Source: Povalibacter uvarum (GTDB lineage: Bacteria > Pseudomonadota > Gammaproteobacteria > Steroidobacterales > Steroidobacteraceae). Taken from it: a stretch of 64,000 nucleotides of DNA. The notes under the pieces were generated by a model. The model was not told the origin of the DNA, ran no database searches, and was given only the letters and a program-made list of their open reading frames with translations. The translations under genes and the position numbers were made by a program. Shown piece after piece: positions 63,710 through 64,000 of the stretch. The stretch covers positions 124,001 through 188,000 of the forward strand of contig NZ_JACHHZ010000002.1 in assembly GCF_014202975.1 (NCBI RefSeq), read 5' to 3'. Within the stretch, counting starts at the first letter, position 1. The number at the start of each line of letters is the position of its first letter.

Positions 63710-63946
63710 ATGTCCAGAGTCTGTCAGATCACCGGCAAGAAGCCGATGACCGGAAACCGCGTTTCGCACGCCAACAACAAGCGTCGTCGCCGCTTCCTGC
63801 CCAACCTGCACGTGCAGCGCTTCTGGCTCGAGAGTGAGCGTCGGTTCGTAAGCCTGCGCATCTCCAGCAATGGCCTGCGCACGATCGAGAAGAAGGGCAT
63901 CGACAAAGTCGTTGCCGAACTGCGCGCCCAGGGCGTCGCGGTCTGA
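63710..63946 (+). CDS. rpmB: 50S ribosomal protein L28
   Basis: This 78-residue protein is the standard length. It starts [20 protein letters not shown], continues [19 protein letters not shown] and ends [16 protein letters not shown]. It is 20 bases before rpmG, with which it is normally co-transcribed. Confidence 0.97.
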   Translation: MSRVCQITGKKPMTGNRVSHANNKRRRRFLPNLHVQRFWLESERRFVSLRISSNGLRTIEKKGIDKVVAELRAQGVAV

Positions 63947-63966
63947 AGCGCCTGAGGAGCTAAGCC

Positions 63967-64000
63967 ATGCGCGAAAAAGTGAAACTGCTGTCGACGGCCG
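63967..64000 (+). CDS. rpmG: 50S ribosomal protein L33 (partial, 5' end)
   Basis: The first eleven codons (MREKVKLLSTA) run off the right edge. They match the L33 start, and GAGGAGC lies just upstream. The gene follows rpmB as expected. Confidence 0.88.
   Translation, partial: MREKVKLLSTA

Overview
The window looks like a chromosomal segment of a high-GC gammaproteobacterium. Pointers are the housekeeping order coaBC-dut / radC-rpmB-rpmG, nearby pyrE and trmB, a DUF6763 gene and a Xanthomonas/Caulobacter-type TonB receptor. A Steroidobacter/Nevskia/Xanthomonas relative is my inference from style only; no rRNA is present to settle it. There are no signs of a plasmid, prophage or CRISPR array.

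Region 1 (about 0-20.7 kb) is almost entirely signal transduction. It holds a 1508-residue hybrid kinase with six PAS domains, a PleD-like diguanylate cyclase, and a DUF4097 / putative anti-sigma / ECF sigma operon. It then holds two parallel signalling modules. Each module has a PAS hybrid kinase overlapping a REC-EAL phosphodiesterase, plus a NarL/LuxR-type regulator and a HisKA_3 kinase. The modules look like diverged copies. Inverted repeats with GGGG and CCCC arms lie upstream of both HisKA_3 kinase genes.

Region 2 (about 21-42.6 kb) is a pectin/hexuronate utilisation island. It contains kduD, kduI, uxaC, a LacI-family regulator, uxaA, a TRAP transporter (DctP/Q/M) co-operonic with a hydratase of the 2-keto-4-pentenoate family, two family-1 pectate lyases, two esterases, a cupin lipoprotein, a TonB-dependent receptor, kdgK and an aldehyde dehydrogenase. 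Five copies of a LacI-type operator (core TGACACCGGT) sit in the control regions of four transcription starts and tie the island into one regulon. The receptor and secreted enzymes would take up and cut pectin, TRAP would import uronates, and UxaC/UxaA and KduI/KduD would converge on 2-keto-3-deoxygluconate for KdgK. UxaB, KdgF and KDPG aldolase are not visible here.

Region 3 (about 42.7-55.6 kb) is mixed metabolism: secreted unknowns, an LEA14-like lipoprotein, an AMACR-like CoA-transferase family protein, a DUF1254 lipoprotein, malate synthase G, GTP cyclohydrolase II and a Fur-box-controlled DUF3649-PepSY-DUF3325 operon. It also holds a remnant of bcsA (cellulose synthase) and a pair of poorly characterised genes (DUF5675-like plus a secreted protein).

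Region 4 (about 55.6-64 kb) is conserved housekeeping: tRNA-Gly(TCC), a LysR regulator, trmB, an AmpG-like permease, pyrE, dut, coaBC, radC, rpmB and the start of rpmG.

Across the window several small repeat families recur: REP/dRS3-like palindromes, a 7-bp tandem repeat (CYAACCG) at two loci, and a hairpin element inserted in frame into the cupin lipoprotein gene.
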